The translations under genes and the position numbers were made by a program. The notes beneath the pieces are model-generated. The model was not told where the DNA came from, searched no databases, and saw only the letters and a list, made by a program, of their open reading frames with translations. A DNA stretch of 64,000 bases from Streptomyces sp. NBC_00286 (GTDB lineage Bacteria > Actinomycetota > Actinomycetes > Streptomycetales > Streptomycetaceae). Below, one piece after another: positions 63,455 to 64,000 of the stretch. The stretch is from positions 4,712,001 to 4,776,000 of the forward strand of contig NZ_CP108054.1 in NCBI RefSeq assembly GCF_036173125.1. Direction: 5' to 3'. The stretch's first letter is position 1. The number at the start of each line of letters is the position of its first letter.

Positions 63455-63492
63455 GTGCCGGTCGGCGGCGGGTCACCGCCGCCGACCGGCAC
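63455..63492. terminator. Perfect 17-bp hairpin
   Basis: GTGCCGGTCGGCGGCGG and its exact complement around GTCA. Suits a bidirectional terminator or a repeat element between the membrane operon and the permease. Confidence 0.65.
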
Positions 63493-63785
63493 GGCGCTCA
63501 GGGGTTCGGGGTTCAGGTGACAAGCGCGAGTACGGCGGTCAGGTGCCCGCAGAGTCCGAACACCGTGATCGGCCACACGGACGACAGTGTGGACGGCGAG
63601 GCGGCCAGGGGCGGGGAGCATACCGAGATGGGCCGGCGCCGACTGCTGCTCACCCGTGGCCGGGGTCCACGCTCGGGAAAGGCGTCACTGGCGATGTGGC
63701 TCCAGTGGCGATGCAGCCCAGCCGTCCGCGGACATGCCGCGGAAGTACTTGGTGGGCCGCCCTCGTCCCGCATGCTCACGAGTTC

Positions 63786-63819
63786 CCCTTCGCACCCGGT
63801 CGTCACCGGGCGCGAAGGG
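63786..63819 (-). terminator. Terminator of the permease gene
   Basis: CCCTTCGC-A-CCCGGT pairs with ACCGGG-C-GCGAAGGG around CGTC. Seven bases downstream of the permease stop. Confidence 0.75.
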
Positions 63820-63826
63820 ATCCCGG

Positions 63827-64000
63827 TCAGCGGGCGGCGACGGCGGCGATGAGGCGCTGTTCGGCGTCCTCGCCCGCCGCCACCTTGGGCAGCCGCCACA
63901 TGAAGAGCGCGCCGACCAGCCACCACACGCCGACGATCGCCCACTCCGAAGGCCAGACGAGGGCCGCGGGCATGCCGGGCAGGTAGAGCACGCCGAGCCC
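63827..64000 (-). CDS. Amino-acid permease, C-terminal end (continues past window)
   Basis: The last 57 codons of a minus-strand gene: GLGVLYLPGMPAALVWPSEW, AIVGVWWLVGALFMWRLPKV and a short charged tail AGEDAEQRLIAAVAAR. The pattern is the end of an APC-superfamily permease. The 5' part lies beyond base 64000. Confidence 0.72.
   Translation of the reverse strand, partial: GLGVLYLPGMPAALVWPSEWAIVGVWWLVGALFMWRLPKVAAGEDAEQRLIAAVAAR

Larger units (their letters stand above)
63302..63826. other. Intergenic stretch with two strong hairpins and a possible relic
   Basis: No convincing gene. A perfect 17-bp stem (GTGCCGGTCGGCGGCGG, loop GTCA) lies at 63455-63492, and another hairpin at 63786-63819 (CCCTTCGC..CCCGGT with its complement). 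On the minus strand around 63510-63650 a short frame ends PITVFGLCGHLTAVLALV, perhaps the tail of a lost membrane protein. Confidence 0.5.

Overview
The window is high-GC actinobacterial DNA, almost certainly from a Streptomyces chromosome. The signs are the codon bias, TTA codons confined to a few regulators, two XRE/DUF397/HATPase (WhiJ-like) modules, ALF-repeat and FG-GAP secreted proteins, and the clpB / dnaK-grpE-dnaJ-hspR heat-shock genes with HspR operators (HAIR). Conserved housekeeping genes alternate with accessory blocks full of relics and duplications.

Layout. 1-2.4 kb: 3' truncated clpB (minus strand) with a HAIR operator. 2.6-7.3 kb: a small secreted peptide with two D-S-I-W-S motifs, translationally coupled to a tiny degenerate Rieske-like protein, divergent from three tandem LuxR-type regulators, plus a fourth regulator on the opposite strand. 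8-10 kb: remains of an RHS-type secreted locus whose large gene is cut short and fused to a DUF397 tail. 10-12.3 kb: an inserted ATPase (DUF234) and an HTH protein with a strong palindrome between them, bounded on the left by a copied piece of the next gene. 12.4-16.1 kb: circularly permuted ATP-grasp, alpha-E and transglutaminase operon, then DUF1876. 16.2-18.1 kb: RloA/RloB (AbiL-like) defence pair. 18.2-23.9 kb: WhiJ-like module, orphan sugar-binding lipoprotein, RibD-type reductase, XRE regulator pair, and a LexA-box-controlled small membrane protein. 24.0-25.4 kb: a MITE and an IS630-family element, one behind the other at the stop codon of hspR. 25.4-29.8 kb: dnaK-grpE-dnaJ-hspR with HAIR. 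30.4-32.6 kb: EtfD-like membrane Fe-S oxidoreductase. 32.7-34.3 kb: FG-GAP lipoprotein.

34.4-50.7 kb is the most striking part. It is an approximately 8-kb module present twice in tandem: [trypsin-fold/FG-GAP propeller protein + small secreted partner] divergent from [Tat-exported ALF-repeat/Ala-rich coiled-coil giant with a hydrophobic C-terminus + a run of small four-helix membrane proteins]. The protease-like members have lost catalytic residues, a copy of the upstream gene's 3' end marks the duplication joint, and an identical 13-bp motif lies in both divergent promoter regions. I infer a secreted effector/immunity or surface-structure system; the function is not proven by the sequence.

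50.9-64 kb: a pstS-like relic, Tap-like peptidase, second WhiJ-like module, a Phd/RelE-type toxin-antitoxin pair, SnoaL-like protein, Yip1 membrane protein, sulfite-oxidase-like molybdoenzyme, DUF5988-like protein, dcd, a zinc-ribbon peptide, tRNA-Gly(CCC), then gene debris, two small membrane proteins and the 3' end of an amino-acid permease.
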